Assembly: GCF_019297835.1 (NCBI RefSeq)
Contig: NZ_CP079203.1
Coordinates: forward strand, 3,090,501 to 3,154,500
DNA: 64,000 bases
Source: Sphingomonas sanguinis
GTDB lineage: Bacteria > Pseudomonadota > Alphaproteobacteria > Sphingomonadales > Sphingomonadaceae
Direction: 5' to 3'
The notes under the pieces are model-generated. The model made no database searches and was not told the origin of the DNA. It saw only the letters and a list, made by a program, of their open reading frames with translations. The stretch's first letter is position 1. Every line of letters starts with the position of its first letter. Of the stretch, positions 1 through 8,884 are shown piece by piece. Position numbers and translations under genes: made by a program.

Positions 1-513
1 GGCGGCCCAGAGCGTCTCGATCCCCGTCAGCTGCGCGGTGCCGTTCGATTCCTGCAACCGCCCGCGCGCCAGCACGACCCGCTTGCCGCCGTCCGCTGCG
101 GCCGAATAGCTGAAATAGACGCGACCCGATTGCGCGAAGTCGGGAGCGAGGACCACGTCCATGAGGCCCCCCTGGCCCGCCGAATCGACCGCGATCCGCG
201 CGATCGTCTGGCGTGCCTGCCCGTCCGCGCCGATTAGCAGCATCCGCCCGTCCTTTTCGGTCACGAGCATCCGCCGGTCGGGCAGGAAGGTCATTGCCCA
301 GGGCGCGTCGAAATCGGCGATGACCGTCCGGCCGAAGGGCTGTCCGTCCACGACGGCCGCGGGTGGCGTGGCCGTGGCGGACGGGGAGGGCGAGGGGGTG
401 CCGCCGGGCGTGACCGTCACCGGGGGCATGTTGCCCGTCTCGTCGGGGCCGGGTCCGTTCCCCGAACAGGCGATCAGCGCCACCGGCAAGGCGGCAAGCA
501 ACGGCAGTTTCAT
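1..513 (-). CDS. PQQ-dependent sugar dehydrogenase-like lipoprotein, 5' part
   Basis: The N-terminal 171 residues of a gene running off the left edge. It opens with MKLPLLAALPVALIAC, a signal peptide ending in lipobox LIAC with Cys16 as the predicted lipidation site, then a Pro/Ser/Thr linker. From about residue 60 it reads like the first blades of the soluble aldose sugar dehydrogenase (YliI/Asd) beta-propeller: FDAPWAMTFLPDRRMLVTEK, then GQGGLMDVVLAPDF. Family members oxidise sugars with PQQ outside the inner membrane. GGGAGAG lies just upstream of the ATG. The C-terminal catalytic and PQQ residues are outside the window, so the exact substrate is unknown. Confidence 0.8.
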   Translation of the reverse strand, partial: MKLPLLAALPVALIACSGNGPGPDETGNMPPVTVTPGGTPSPSPSATATPPAAVVDGQPFGRTVIADFDAPWAMTFLPDRRMLVTEKDGRMLLIGADGQARQTIARIAVDSAGQGGLMDVVLAPDFAQSGRVYFSYSAAADGGKRVVLARGRLQESNGTAQLTGIETLWAA

Positions 514-577
514 CTTCTACTCTCCCGGTAAGGCCCCTGACCGGCCCTGTGGGCCGACAACGCCTTGGCATGGATGC

Positions 578-606
578 TTGTTTCGTCGGCGGTTCCTGTG
601 TATAGA
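578..606 (+). promoter_or_regulatory. Candidate housekeeping promoter for the rimP-nusA-infB operon
   Basis: TTGTTT at 578-583 and TATAGA at 601-606 are separated by exactly 17 bases, about 80 bases before the rimP start and downstream of the divergent gene at 1-513. This fits a sigma-70-type promoter. Judged by eye only; no transcript evidence. Confidence 0.4.
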
Positions 607-688
607 CTGCGGCATTCTCTTACATCGTCGGGTGAAAGAGGCTGCGGGACGGGTTCCGCGGCAGCGCACCGGCACATCTGGAGCTTTC

Positions 689-1267
689 ATGGCGGATATC
701 GCCCTTCTGACGCAACTCATCGAACCCGAGGCCAAGGCGCTCGGCTTCGAGCTCGTGCGCGTGAAGATGTATGGCGGCACGTCGGACCCTACGCTGCAGG
801 TGATGGCCGAGCGTCCCGACACGCGTCAGCTGAACATCGACGACTGTGCCGACCTGTCGCGCCGCATCTCCGACGTGATGGACGCGCTGGAGGCCGAAGG
901 CCGCGACCCGATCGACCATGCGTACCGGCTGGAGGTCTCCTCGCCCGGTATCGACCGCCCGCTGACCCGGCTGAAGGATTTCGCCGACTGGGCGGGGCAT
1001 GAGGCGCGGATCACGCTGGCCGAGAAGCGGAACGGCCGCAAGCAGTTCAAGGGCGATCTGGCCGGGGTCGAGGGCGACAATGTCCTTATCGTCGACGGGG
1101 AGGAGGTTCGCCACGAACTGCCCTTCGCCGCGATCGAGGACGCCAAGCTCGTGATGACCGACCGGCTGATCGCCGCGACGGTGCCGCTGTCACTCGATGG
1201 CGCGGAAGAGGTTTATTATCAGGACGCGCCCGAACAGGATGGCGCCACCACGGAAGGACGGCACTGA
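689..1267 (+). CDS. rimP: Ribosome maturation factor RimP
   Basis: A 192-residue protein needed for maturation of the 30S subunit. The N-terminal domain carries LGFELVRVKMYG and LNIDDCADLSRRISDVMD, and SSPGIDRPL marks the family signature before the C-terminal SH3-like domain (KQFKGDLAGVEGDNVLI). The frame stays open upstream to 161, but that extension is not RimP-like; ATG 689 gives the usual family length and start (MADIALLTQLIEPEAKALGF). The stop overlaps the nusA start in TGATG, indicating translational coupling at the head of the classic rimP-nusA-infB operon. Confidence 0.95.
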   Translation: MADIALLTQLIEPEAKALGFELVRVKMYGGTSDPTLQVMAERPDTRQLNIDDCADLSRRISDVMDALEAEGRDPIDHAYRLEVSSPGIDRPLTRLKDFADWAGHEARITLAEKRNGRKQFKGDLAGVEGDNVLIVDGEEVRHELPFAAIEDAKLVMTDRLIAATVPLSLDGAEEVYYQDAPEQDGATTEGRH

Positions 1268-2883
1268 TGGCTACCGCCATTTCCGCCAACAAGGCGGAAC
1301 TGATCGCGATCGCGAATGCGGTCGCCTCGGAAAAGATGATCGACAAGGGCATCGTCATCGAGGCGATGGAGGACGCGATCCAGCGCGCCGCCCGCGCCCG
1401 CTACGGTGCCGAGAACGACATCCGCGCGAAGCTCGATCCGAACTCGGGCGATCTGCGTCTGTGGCGCGTCGTCGAGGTGGTCGAGCAGGTCGACGACTAT
1501 TACAAGCAGATCGACCTGAAGGGTGCCGAGAAGCTGCAAAAGGGTGCCGCGATCGGCGACTTCATCGTCGACCCGCTGCCCCCGATCGAGTTCGGCCGCA
1601 TCGCGGCGCAGGCGGCCAAGCAGGTCATCTTCCAGAAGGTCCGCGACGCCGAGCGCGACCGTCAGTATGACGAGTTCAAGGACCGCCAGGGCGAGATCAT
1701 CACCGGCGTCGTCAAGCGCGTCGAGTTCGGCCACATCGTCGTCGATCTGGGCCGCGCCGAGGGCGTGATCCGTCGCGACCAGCAGATCCCGCGCGAAGTC
1801 GTTCGCGTGAACGATCGCATCCGCTCGCTGATCCTGAACGTGCGCCGCGAGAACCGTGGCCCGCAGATCTTCCTGTCCCGCGCGCACCCGGACTTCATGA
1901 AGAAGCTGTTCGCGCAGGAAGTGCCCGAAATCTATGACGGCATCATCGAGATCAAGGCCGCCGCGCGCGATCCGGGCAGCCGCGCCAAGATCGGCGTGAT
2001 CAGCCACGACTCGTCGATCGACCCGGTCGGCGCCTGCGTCGGCATGAAGGGTAGCCGCGTCCAGGCCGTCGTGCAGGAAATGCAGGGCGAAAAGATCGAC
2101 ATCATCCCCTGGTCGCCCGACACCGCGACCTTCGTGGTGAACGCGCTTCAGCCTGCGAATGTCAGCCGCGTCGTGATCGACGAGGAAGAGGACCGGATCG
2201 AGGTCGTCGTCCCCGACGATCAGCTGTCGCTCGCCATCGGTCGTCGCGGCCAGAATGTCCGCTTGGCCAGCCAGCTGACCGCCAAGGCGATCGACATCCT
2301 GACCGAGGCCGACGCCTCCGAGAAGCGTCAGAAGGAGTTCGTCGCGAACTCCGAGATGTTCCAGAACGAGCTGGACGTGGACGAGACGCTGGCCCAGCTG
2401 CTGGTCGCTGAAGGCTTCGGCGCGCTGGAAGAAGTCGCCTATGTCGAGCTCGACGAGCTGGCTGCGATCGAGGGCTTCGACGAGGACCTGGCGCAGGAGC
2501 TGCAGAGCCGTGCGCAGGAAGCGCTGGACCGCCGCGAACAGGCTGCGCGTGATGAACGTCGCGCACTGGGCGTCGAGGACGCGCTGGCCGAGATGCCGTA
2601 TCTGACCGAGGCGATGCTGGTCACGCTCGGCAAGGCGGGCATCAAGACGCTCGACGATCTCGCCGATCTGGCGACCGACGAACTGGTCGAGAAGAAGCGC
2701 GCCGAGCCGCGTCGTCGTGGCGACGATGCCCCGCGTCCCGCCCCCAAGGGCGGCATCCTGGCCGAATATGGCCTGAGCGATGAGCAGGGCAACGAGATCA
2801 TCATGGCCGCGCGTGCGCACTGGTTCACCGATGAGGAAGAACCCGCTGTCGCCGAGACTCAGGCGGAGGGCGACGAAGCCTGA
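1267..2883 (+). CDS. nusA: Transcription termination/antitermination factor NusA
   Basis: A 538-residue NusA that binds RNA polymerase and nascent RNA and modulates pausing, termination and antitermination. An N-terminal polymerase-binding domain is followed by an S1 domain (around residues 135-200, GEIITGVVKRVEFGHIVVDL), two KH domains (SRAKIGVISHD...VGACVGMKGSRVQ and LSLAIGRRGQNVRLASQLT) and C-terminal acidic helix-hairpin-helix repeats (LVAEGFGALEEVAYVELDEL and LGKAGIKTLDDLADLATDEL). The C-terminal repeats occur in many proteobacterial NusA proteins. Both ends are coupled to neighbours by TGATG overlaps. Confidence 0.97.
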   Translation: MATAISANKAELIAIANAVASEKMIDKGIVIEAMEDAIQRAARARYGAENDIRAKLDPNSGDLRLWRVVEVVEQVDDYYKQIDLKGAEKLQKGAAIGDFIVDPLPPIEFGRIAAQAAKQVIFQKVRDAERDRQYDEFKDRQGEIITGVVKRVEFGHIVVDLGRAEGVIRRDQQIPREVVRVNDRIRSLILNVRRENRGPQIFLSRAHPDFMKKLFAQEVPEIYDGIIEIKAAARDPGSRAKIGVISHDSSIDPVGACVGMKGSRVQAVVQEMQGEKIDIIPWSPDTATFVVNALQPANVSRVVIDEEEDRIEVVVPDDQLSLAIGRRGQNVRLASQLTAKAIDILTEADASEKRQKEFVANSEMFQNELDVDETLAQLLVAEGFGALEEVAYVELDELAAIEGFDEDLAQELQSRAQEALDRREQAARDERRALGVEDALAEMPYLTEAMLVTLGKAGIKTLDDLADLATDELVEKKRAEPRRRGDDAPRPAPKGGILAEYGLSDEQGNEIIMAARAHWFTDEEEPAVAETQAEGDEA

Positions 2884-3119
2884 TGCCGTTCGTCTCGATC
2901 CGTCTGGCGGGCACCGCCTCCAAGCAGCAAAAGGCCGAGATCGTCGCCGACGTGACTCGTTCGCTGGTGGAGCGGCTGGGCAAGAACCCGGCCGCCGTCC
3001 AGATCGTGATCGAGGAGGTTTCGACCGAGAACTATGGTGCGGGCGGTCAGCTGATCGCCGACCGTGATGCGCCTGCCTCTAACCCCCCGGGAGACGCGCA
3101 TGCGGAACCGGGACAATGA
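2883..3119 (+). CDS. 4-oxalocrotonate tautomerase family protein
   Basis: A 78-residue protein starting MPFVSIRLAGTASKQQKAEI. Met removal would expose Pro1, the general base of the tautomerase superfamily; the pattern through VQIVIEEVSTENYGAGG fits the 4-OT fold, with about 15 unstructured residues after it. These enzymes isomerise enol/keto acids in small oligomers, and the physiological substrate cannot be deduced. It sits between nusA and ylxR, coupled to nusA by TGATG and overlapping the chosen ylxR start by 20 bases, so it should be expressed with the translation operon. Confidence 0.8.
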   Translation: MPFVSIRLAGTASKQQKAEIVADVTRSLVERLGKNPAAVQIVIEEVSTENYGAGGQLIADRDAPASNPPGDAHAEPGQ

Positions 3120-3903
3120 GCGCGCTGGCGTAAACAACGCTCCGGCCAAAAAGGGCCGGAGCCCCAGAGAGTCCGCGAAGGCCGCCCGCGACTCGATCGA
3201 CGGGCCGGTCCGCCGCTGCATCCTCTCGGGCGAGCATGACGCACGCCCGCACCTGATCCGTCTGGCGCTCGCGCCCGACGGGCGGGTGCTGCCCGATGTC
3301 CGCGCCAAGGCGCCGGGGCGGGGCGGCTGGATCGGCGTGACCCGCGGCGAACTGGAAACGGCCATCGCCAAGGGCAAGTTGAAGGGGGCACTGGCGCGCG
3401 CGTTCAAGACGGGCGAGTTCACGATCCCCGACGACCTGCCCGACCTGATCACCGCCGCGCTGGAGCGTAACGCGCTCGATCGGCTGGGGCTCGAGTCGCG
3501 CTCGGGCATGCTGCTGACCGGATCGGACAAGATCGCGACGGCGGCGCGCTCGGGACAGTTGCATGCGCTCTATCATGCGTCCGATGCGGGCGACGATGGG
3601 TGCCGCAAGCTGGCACAGGCGTGGCGCGTGGGGTCGGACCGTGAAGGTTCCGATCTCAAGGGGTTGGCACTGCCCGCCACACGCCCCATATTGTCAATGG
3701 CGTTGGGCCGCGAAAATGTGGTACACATCGGCCTGACAGATCGTAACGCGGCAAAGCGGGTGAGCGAAGCGCTCGACCGCTGGCTGCATTTTATCGGACC
3801 CGACCCTGTGGCAACGCCTTGCGAAACGGCCTCGCAAGGCGCATCGGCGTCCGACATTACCGGTGACCGAACGGCCGTGACCGTACACGAGGATTTTGAG
3901 TGA
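3100..3903 (+). CDS. ylxR: YlxR (DUF448) RNA-binding protein with C-terminal YlxQ/L7Ae-like domain
   Basis: A protein of 267 residues. Residues around 30-105 carry the YlxR signature (GPVRRCILSGEHDARPHLIRLALAPDGRVLPD, then GRGGWIGVTR). The second half (RNALDRLGLESRSGMLLTGSDKI through LALGRENVVHIGL-like text) resembles the L7Ae/L30e-type YlxQ fold, so one gene appears to combine what Gram-positives encode as neighbouring ylxR and ylxQ. ATG 3100 is chosen because GGGAG lies 6-7 bases upstream; the frame opens from 3064. The TGA overlaps the infB GTG start by 4 bases (GTGA). Function is thought to be nucleic-acid binding; the domain call for the C-terminus is an inference. Confidence 0.85.
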   Translation: MRNRDNERAGVNNAPAKKGRSPRESAKAARDSIDGPVRRCILSGEHDARPHLIRLALAPDGRVLPDVRAKAPGRGGWIGVTRGELETAIAKGKLKGALARAFKTGEFTIPDDLPDLITAALERNALDRLGLESRSGMLLTGSDKIATAARSGQLHALYHASDAGDDGCRKLAQAWRVGSDREGSDLKGLALPATRPILSMALGRENVVHIGLTDRNAAKRVSEALDRWLHFIGPDPVATPCETASQGASASDITGDRTAVTVHEDFE

Positions 3904-6764
3904 GCGAGACCGACAACGACAAGCCGAAACTCGGGATGCGCCAGCCTTTGGGGCTGAAGCGCACGGTCGAGACCGGCAAGGTGAAGCAGAGCTTCAGCCA
4001 CGGCCGGTCCAACACCGTGATCGTCGAGACGAAGCGCCGTCGCGTCCTTGGCCCGCAGGGTGGAGCGCCCGAGGCGGCCGCCCCCGCGCCGACTCCGGCC
4101 CCGGCTCCGGCCGCCCCTGCGGCGGCGGCTCCGGTCGCCCCGCCGCGCCCCGTTCCGTCGAACGAGACGGCGCAGGAGCGTCAGGCCCGTCTGCTGCGTG
4201 AGGCCGAGGAACAGCGCCTCGCCATGCAGGAAGAAATGCGCCGCCGCGAGGACGCCGAGCGTCAGCAGCGCGCCGAGGACGAACGTGCCCGCGCCGAAGA
4301 ACGCGCCCGTGCCGAGGCGGAAGCCGCCGCGGCCGCCGCTGCCCCTGCGCCCGCTCCGGAGCCGACCCCGGCACCCGAACCCGTCGCCGAGGCGCCTGCT
4401 CAGGCGGAAGCACCCGCCGCGCCGACCATTTCGGTGCAGCCGCGCATGTTCCGCCCGGTCGAGCGTCCGGTGATCCCGGCGCCCGAACCCAAGGTCGAAG
4501 AGCCTGCCAAGGCGGCTGAGGCACCCGCTCCGGCCCCTGCGCCGACGCCCGCGCCCGCTCCGGTCGCGGCCAAGCCTGCGCCTGCTCCGGCCCCGGCGCC
4601 CGCCGTGGCGACGCCGCCGATCCTGGGTCGCGATCCCTCGATGCCCGCGCCGCGCCGCTTCTCGCCGGTGCAGCGTCCGGAAATCCCGAAGCCTGCGCCC
4701 AAGCCCGCGCCTGCGCCCGCCGCAGCGGCGGCGCCCACCGCCAGCGCGCCGAGCAACACGACCGCCTCCGTTCCGTCTGGCGGTGCGCCGCGCTCGCTGC
4801 CCTCGGGCCAGCCGACGCCGCGCAATGCGCCTCCGGGCCGTCCGCAGCAGCGCGACCGCAAGGGTGACGAGCGTCGCGGCGGCAAGCTGACCGTGACGCG
4901 TGCCCTGAACGAGGACGGTGCGCGCGCCCGTTCGCTCGCCGCGCTGAAGCGTGCCCGCGAGAAGGAAAAGCGTGGCTTTGGCGGCCCGCGCGAGCCGCAG
5001 GTCAAGCAGGTCCGCGACGTGCAGGTGCCGGAAGCGATCACCGTCCAGGAACTGGCCAACCGTATGGCCGAAAAGGGCGCGGATCTGGTCAAGGCGCTGT
5101 TCAAGATGGGCATGCCCGTCACGATGACGCAAACCATCGACCAGGACACGGCCGAGCTGCTGGTGACCGAATTCGGCCACAACATCGTTCGCGTCTCCGA
5201 CAGCGACATCGATCTGGCGCTCGACACCACCGAGGATGCGGCGGAATCGCTGAAGCCCCGTCCGCCGGTCGTGACGATCATGGGCCATGTCGACCACGGC
5301 AAGACGAGCTTGCTCGACGCGCTGCGCGGCACCGACGTGGTGCGCGGTGAGGCCGGTGGCATCACCCAGCATATCGGCGCTTATCAGGTCACGCTGAAGG
5401 ACAAGTCGAAGATCACCTTCCTCGACACGCCGGGCCACGAGGCCTTCACCCAGATGCGTGCCCGCGGCGCCGACGTCACGGATATCGTGGTGCTGGTGGT
5501 GGCGGCCGATGACGGGCTGATGCCGCAGACGATCGAGGCGATCAACCACACCAAGGCTGCGGGCAAGCCGATGATCGTGGCGATCAACAAGATCGACAAG
5601 CACGACGCCAATGCCCAGCGCGTCCGCGAGCGTCTGCTCGAGCATGACGTACAGGTCGAGGACATGGGCGGTGAGACCCAGGACGTCGAGGTTTCGGCGC
5701 TGAAGAAGATCGGTCTGGATACGCTGATCGAGAAGATCCAGCTTCAGGCCGAACTGCTCGAACTGTCGGCCAACCCCGATCGCCCTGCCGAGGGCAGCGT
5801 GGTCGAGGCCAAGCTCGACAAGGGCCGTGGTCCGGTCGCGACCGTGCTCGTCACGCGCGGCACGCTGAAGGTCGGCGACGTGTTCGTCGTCGGCGCGGAA
5901 AGCGGCAAGGTCCGTGCGTTGGTCGACGACAAGGGCCGTCAGGTGAAGGAAGCGGGTCCGGCGATGCCGGTCGAGGTCCTCGGCCTGTCGGGCGTGCCCC
6001 AGGCGGGCGACCTGCTCCAGGTCGTCGAGAACGAGGCGCGTGCCCGTGAAGTCGCCGAATACCGCCAGAGCGTGGTGCTGCAGAAGCGCACGACCTCGGC
6101 CCCGGCCAGCCTGGAGTCGATGTTCTCGGCGCTGAAGGCGAACCAGGCCAAGGAATATCCGCTGGTCGTGAAGGCGGATACGCAAGGCACCGTCGAGGCG
6201 ATCGTGGCGTCGATCACCAAGATCCAGTCGGATCTGATCAAGGCGCGCATCCTGCACTCGGGCGTCGGTGGCATCACCGAGTCGGACGTGACGCTCGCCG
6301 CTGCCAGCGGTGCGCCGATCATCGGCTTCAACGTCCGTGCCAACGCCAAGGCGCGCGAGATCGCCGAGCGGAACAAGGTGGCGTTGAAATATTACGACGT
6401 CATCTACGACCTGATCGACGAGATCCGGGCGGGTATGGCCGGCGAGCTTGGTCCCGAGGCATTCGAAACGGTCGTCGGCCGCGCCGAAATCCGCGAGGTC
6501 TTCTCGGCGGGCAAGATCGGCAAGGCCGCCGGTCTGCTGGTCACCGAGGGTGTCATCCGCAAGGCGCTCAAGGCGCGCATCACGCGCAACGACGTCATCA
6601 TCTACCAGGGCGAGATCAACTCGCTCCGCCGGTTCAAGGACGATGTCGCCGAGGTTCGCGCCGGTCTGGAATGTGGTGTGACGTTCACGCAGAACTTCAC
6701 CGACATCAAGGCGGGCGACTATCTCGAAACCTTCGAGGTCGAACTGCGCGAGCGTTCGCTCTGA
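3900..6764 (+). CDS. infB: Translation initiation factor IF-2
   Basis: A 954-residue GTPase that places initiator tRNA on the 30S subunit. An alphaproteobacterial IF2-associated N-terminus ([20 protein letters not shown]) is followed by a long Ala/Pro/Glu-rich linker to about residue 330, an IF2_N domain ([20 protein letters not shown]), then the G domain: GHVDHGKTS near residue 461, DTPGHE near 509 and NKID near 563. Domains II-IV follow to the end. The start is GTG, preceded by GAGG and overlapping the ylxR stop. The linker is low-complexity and is the reason for long spurious frames on the opposite strand. Confidence 0.97.
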   Translation: MSETDNDKPKLGMRQPLGLKRTVETGKVKQSFSHGRSNTVIVETKRRRVLGPQGGAPEAAAPAPTPAPAPAAPAAAAPVAPPRPVPSNETAQERQARLLREAEEQRLAMQEEMRRREDAERQQRAEDERARAEERARAEAEAAAAAAAPAPAPEPTPAPEPVAEAPAQAEAPAAPTISVQPRMFRPVERPVIPAPEPKVEEPAKAAEAPAPAPAPTPAPAPVAAKPAPAPAPAPAVATPPILGRDPSMPAPRRFSPVQRPEIPKPAPKPAPAPAAAAAPTASAPSNTTASVPSGGAPRSLPSGQPTPRNAPPGRPQQRDRKGDERRGGKLTVTRALNEDGARARSLAALKRAREKEKRGFGGPREPQVKQVRDVQVPEAITVQELANRMAEKGADLVKALFKMGMPVTMTQTIDQDTAELLVTEFGHNIVRVSDSDIDLALDTTEDAAESLKPRPPVVTIMGHVDHGKTSLLDALRGTDVVRGEAGGITQHIGAYQVTLKDKSKITFLDTPGHEAFTQMRARGADVTDIVVLVVAADDGLMPQTIEAINHTKAAGKPMIVAINKIDKHDANAQRVRERLLEHDVQVEDMGGETQDVEVSALKKIGLDTLIEKIQLQAELLELSANPDRPAEGSVVEAKLDKGRGPVATVLVTRGTLKVGDVFVVGAESGKVRALVDDKGRQVKEAGPAMPVEVLGLSGVPQAGDLLQVVENEARAREVAEYRQSVVLQKRTTSAPASLESMFSALKANQAKEYPLVVKADTQGTVEAIVASITKIQSDLIKARILHSGVGGITESDVTLAAASGAPIIGFNVRANAKAREIAERNKVALKYYDVIYDLIDEIRAGMAGELGPEAFETVVGRAEIREVFSAGKIGKAAGLLVTEGVIRKALKARITRNDVIIYQGEINSLRRFKDDVAEVRAGLECGVTFTQNFTDIKAGDYLETFEVELRERSL

Positions 6765-6813
6765 TGATGGCGGGGCGGTGGGAGCGATCCTGCCGCCCGA
6801 CTCTGCCGGACAT

Positions 6814-6844
6814 GATCGCGGTCGCCCGTCGGGCGGCCGCGATT
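6814..6844 (+). promoter_or_regulatory. Intergenic stem-loop between infB and rbfA
   Basis: Two 14-base arms (6814-6827 and 6831-6844) pair almost completely around a 3-base loop, with only wobble-type mismatches. It lies in the 101-base infB-rbfA gap just before the rbfA ribosome binding site (GAAGAAG). There is no T-run, so it is more likely an mRNA processing, stability or attenuation element than a simple terminator. Confidence 0.5.
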
Positions 6845-6865
6845 TCCGTTTGAAGAAGAACTGAC

Positions 6866-7273
6866 ATGGTCCAGTCCAAAAACCCCGCCGAACCCTCGGT
6901 CCGCCTGCTGCGCGTCGGCGAGCAGGTCCGCCATATCCTGTCCGAAATCCTCGCGCGCGGGGACGTGCATGACGAGACGCTCGCCAAGCATATGGTCAGC
7001 GTGACCGAAGTGCGCATGTCGCCCGACCTGCGCCACGCGATCGTCTTCGTGAAGCCGCTGCTCGGCAAGGACGAGGAGGTTGTGATCAAGGCGCTGCGCA
7101 CCAACACCGCCTATCTTCAGCGCGAGGTCGCGCACCGGGTGAAGATGAAATACGCCGCCAAGCTGAAGTTCCTGGCGGACGAGAGCTTCGACGAGGGGAG
7201 CCATATCGACTCGCTGCTGCGCTCGCCCAAGGTGTCGCAGGATTTGGACGAGGGCGAAGCGGGGGAGGCGTGA
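6866..7273 (+). CDS. rbfA: 30S ribosome-binding factor RbfA
   Basis: A 135-residue KH-type protein acting in late 16S rRNA 5'-end maturation and cold adaptation. The family pattern is present in order: [19 protein letters not shown], then [19 protein letters not shown], then [20 protein letters not shown] and the terminal [22 protein letters not shown] precedes the ATG. It follows infB in the same direction after a 101-base gap with a stem-loop, as the last gene of the translation operon before a repeat region. Confidence 0.95.
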   Translation: MVQSKNPAEPSVRLLRVGEQVRHILSEILARGDVHDETLAKHMVSVTEVRMSPDLRHAIVFVKPLLGKDEEVVIKALRTNTAYLQREVAHRVKMKYAAKLKFLADESFDEGSHIDSLLRSPKVSQDLDEGEAGEA

Positions 7274-7627
7274 TCGCTTTCCTGCTTTAAATCTTCCCAC
7301 CCTCCGTTCAGCCTGAGCGAAGTCGAAGGCCACGGGATTCAAGTTCGCGCAGAGGCGCGGAGGACGCAGAGAAGAGCCCTAGCCCAATAGGGACCGCCAC
7401 CCCGGCGAAGGCCGGGGTCCAGTAGCAAAGCGTTGATGGCGCGCCGTGCCAAGGCGGGGGAGGCAAATGCCTCGCGCCATCCCATATTCACCGCAACTGG
7501 ACCCCGGCCTCCGCCGGGGTGGGGCCGTCTAGCGGAATCCCCTCTGCTTCCTCCGCGCCTCTGCGCGAAACAAAAATACGGGATACCCTTGGCCTTCGAC
7601 TTCGCTCAGGCTGAACGGGAGTAGGGG
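7274..7627. repeat. Gene-free region with three nested inverted repeats
   Basis: No plausible gene. Three pairs of inverted repeats are nested. The outer pair (7304-7336 and 7586-7619) is the dispersed element with core TTCAGCCTGAGCGAAGTCGA. The middle pair (7344-7370 and 7543-7569) contains TTCGCGCAGAGGCGCGGAGG. The inner pair (7397-7423 and 7496-7522) contains CCGGCGAAGGCCGGGGTCCA. The whole block lies between convergent rbfA and the yceI-like gene and could fold into one long cruciform or act as a bidirectional terminator. Confidence 0.85.
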
Positions 7628-8212
7628 TTATGCGCCGACCGGTACCAGATTCGCGTCGATGGCGATCGTCACCTGTCGCCCGACGATCAGCGGATAGGCC
7701 GTCATTCCGAAATCGCGTCGGTCGATCCGGGTCGTCGCCGCGATATGCACCGGCTCGCGGCCCGACATCGCGGCGAAGTCGCGCGAGAAATCGACCGCGA
7801 GCATCGCCGGGCGCGTGACGCCCCGCGCTGAGATCGTGCCCGCCACCGTCGCGCTATGCGGCCCGGTGCGGATCATGCCGGTCGCGTGGAAGGTCACGTG
7901 CGGATAATGCTCGACATCGAAAAAGTCCGCGCCCCGCAACCGCGACCGGGTGAGCGCATCGCCCGCCTCCAGCGTCTGCGTATCGATCCGCACGTCCAGC
8001 GTCACCGCCTTGGCATCGCGGTCGGACAGGGCGACATGGCCCTCCGTGTGGGGAAAACGCGCGGTCTTGCTGCCCAGACCGAAAAAGCTGACCTTGGCCT
8101 CAACACGGGCATGGGCGGGGTCGATGGTATAGCCGATCGCGCCGGTTCCGCTGGCCGAGGCCATGCTCGCCAGCGTCGCGACCGCGACCATCGCAAAATT
8201 ACCGCTTCTCAC
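7628..8212 (-). CDS. YceI family periplasmic lipid-binding-like protein
   Basis: A 194-residue YceI-fold lipocalin-like protein. The family pattern runs from YTIDPAHARVEAKVSFFGLG through FDVEHYPHVTFHATG to IDRRDFGMTAYPLIVGRQV near the C-terminus. A GTG start at 8212 is preferred over ATG 8191, because it gives a signal peptide with a basic N-region (MRSGNFAMVAVATLASMASA) and has GAGGTGG upstream. Members bind isoprenoid-like or other amphiphilic ligands, and some are stress- or base-induced. It stands alone, divergent from tdk; the ligand is unknown. Confidence 0.85.
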   Translation of the reverse strand: MRSGNFAMVAVATLASMASASGTGAIGYTIDPAHARVEAKVSFFGLGSKTARFPHTEGHVALSDRDAKAVTLDVRIDTQTLEAGDALTRSRLRGADFFDVEHYPHVTFHATGMIRTGPHSATVAGTISARGVTRPAMLAVDFSRDFAAMSGREPVHIAATTRIDRRDFGMTAYPLIVGRQVTIAIDANLVPVGA

Positions 8213-8263
8213 CCCATCCACCTCATGCTCGAAAAGCTGGCCCCCATCCGATAAGGGGCCGCC

Positions 8264-8875
8264 ATGGCCAAGCTCTATTTCTATTATGCCAGCATGAATG
8301 CGGGGAAATCGACCATGCTGCTGCAGGCCGATTTCAACTATCGCGAGCGGGGGATGAACACGATGCTGTTCACCGCCGCGATCGACGACCGCTTCGCCTA
8401 TGGCACCATCGCCTCGCGCATCGGCCTGTCGCAGCCCGCGACGCCGTTCCAGGCGACGACCGATCTGAAGGCGTGCGCTCTCGACCAGCATGGCCGCACG
8501 CCGCTGGCCTGTATCCTGGTCGACGAGGCGCAGTTTCTGACGCCCGAACAGGTCGACCAACTTGCGCGGCTGGCCGACCTTCATCGCATTCCGGTGCTCT
8601 GCTATGGCCTGCGCACCGACTTCAAGGGACAGCTGTTTCCTGGTTCGGCGCGGCTGCTGGCGCTGGCCGATGCGCTCAGCGAGATCAAATCGGTCTGCGT
8701 GTGCGGCGCGAAGGCGACGATGAACCTGCGCGTCGACGGGCAGGGCAAGGCGATCGCCGAGGGCGCGCAGACCGAGATCGGCGGCAATGACCGCTATGTC
8801 GCGCTCTGCCGTCGCCATTTCGGCGAGGCGCTAGCGGGCGGCACGGTGCTTGAGGGACGGGGCAACCCCGACTAA
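8264..8875 (+). CDS. tdk: Thymidine kinase (type II)
   Basis: A 203-residue enzyme phosphorylating thymidine in the pyrimidine salvage pathway, cytoplasmic. The P-loop is SMNAGKST (residues 10-17), a Walker B-like LVDEAQF follows, and structural zinc ligands are recognisable as Cys145, Cys147, Cys182 and His185. Length fits the bacterial tetrameric TK family. It ends 9 bases before truB, on the same strand, so the two are probably cotranscribed. Confidence 0.95.
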   Translation: MAKLYFYYASMNAGKSTMLLQADFNYRERGMNTMLFTAAIDDRFAYGTIASRIGLSQPATPFQATTDLKACALDQHGRTPLACILVDEAQFLTPEQVDQLARLADLHRIPVLCYGLRTDFKGQLFPGSARLLALADALSEIKSVCVCGAKATMNLRVDGQGKAIAEGAQTEIGGNDRYVALCRRHFGEALAGGTVLEGRGNPD

Positions 8876-8884
8876 CGCCGTTCG

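Noticed and set aside
161..688. N-terminal extension of the rimP frame
   Set aside because: It overlaps the divergent gene at 1-513 and has no RimP similarity; ATG 689 gives the normal protein.
4080..4800. Ala/Pro/Glu-rich tract in infB as a possible separate gene or insertion
   Set aside because: Long low-complexity linkers are normal between the N-terminal domain and IF2_N in alphaproteobacterial IF-2.
3573..6257. An 894-codon open frame opposite infB
   Set aside because: Shadow of infB, rich in Arg and His/Asp with no recognisable domain.
7397..7522. Repeated palindromes considered as a CRISPR array
   Set aside because: Repeats are nested and inverted rather than direct and regularly spaced, and no cas genes are present.
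7433..7624. Small open frame in the repeat region after rbfA
   Set aside because: It is made wholly of repeat sequence and has no ribosome binding site.
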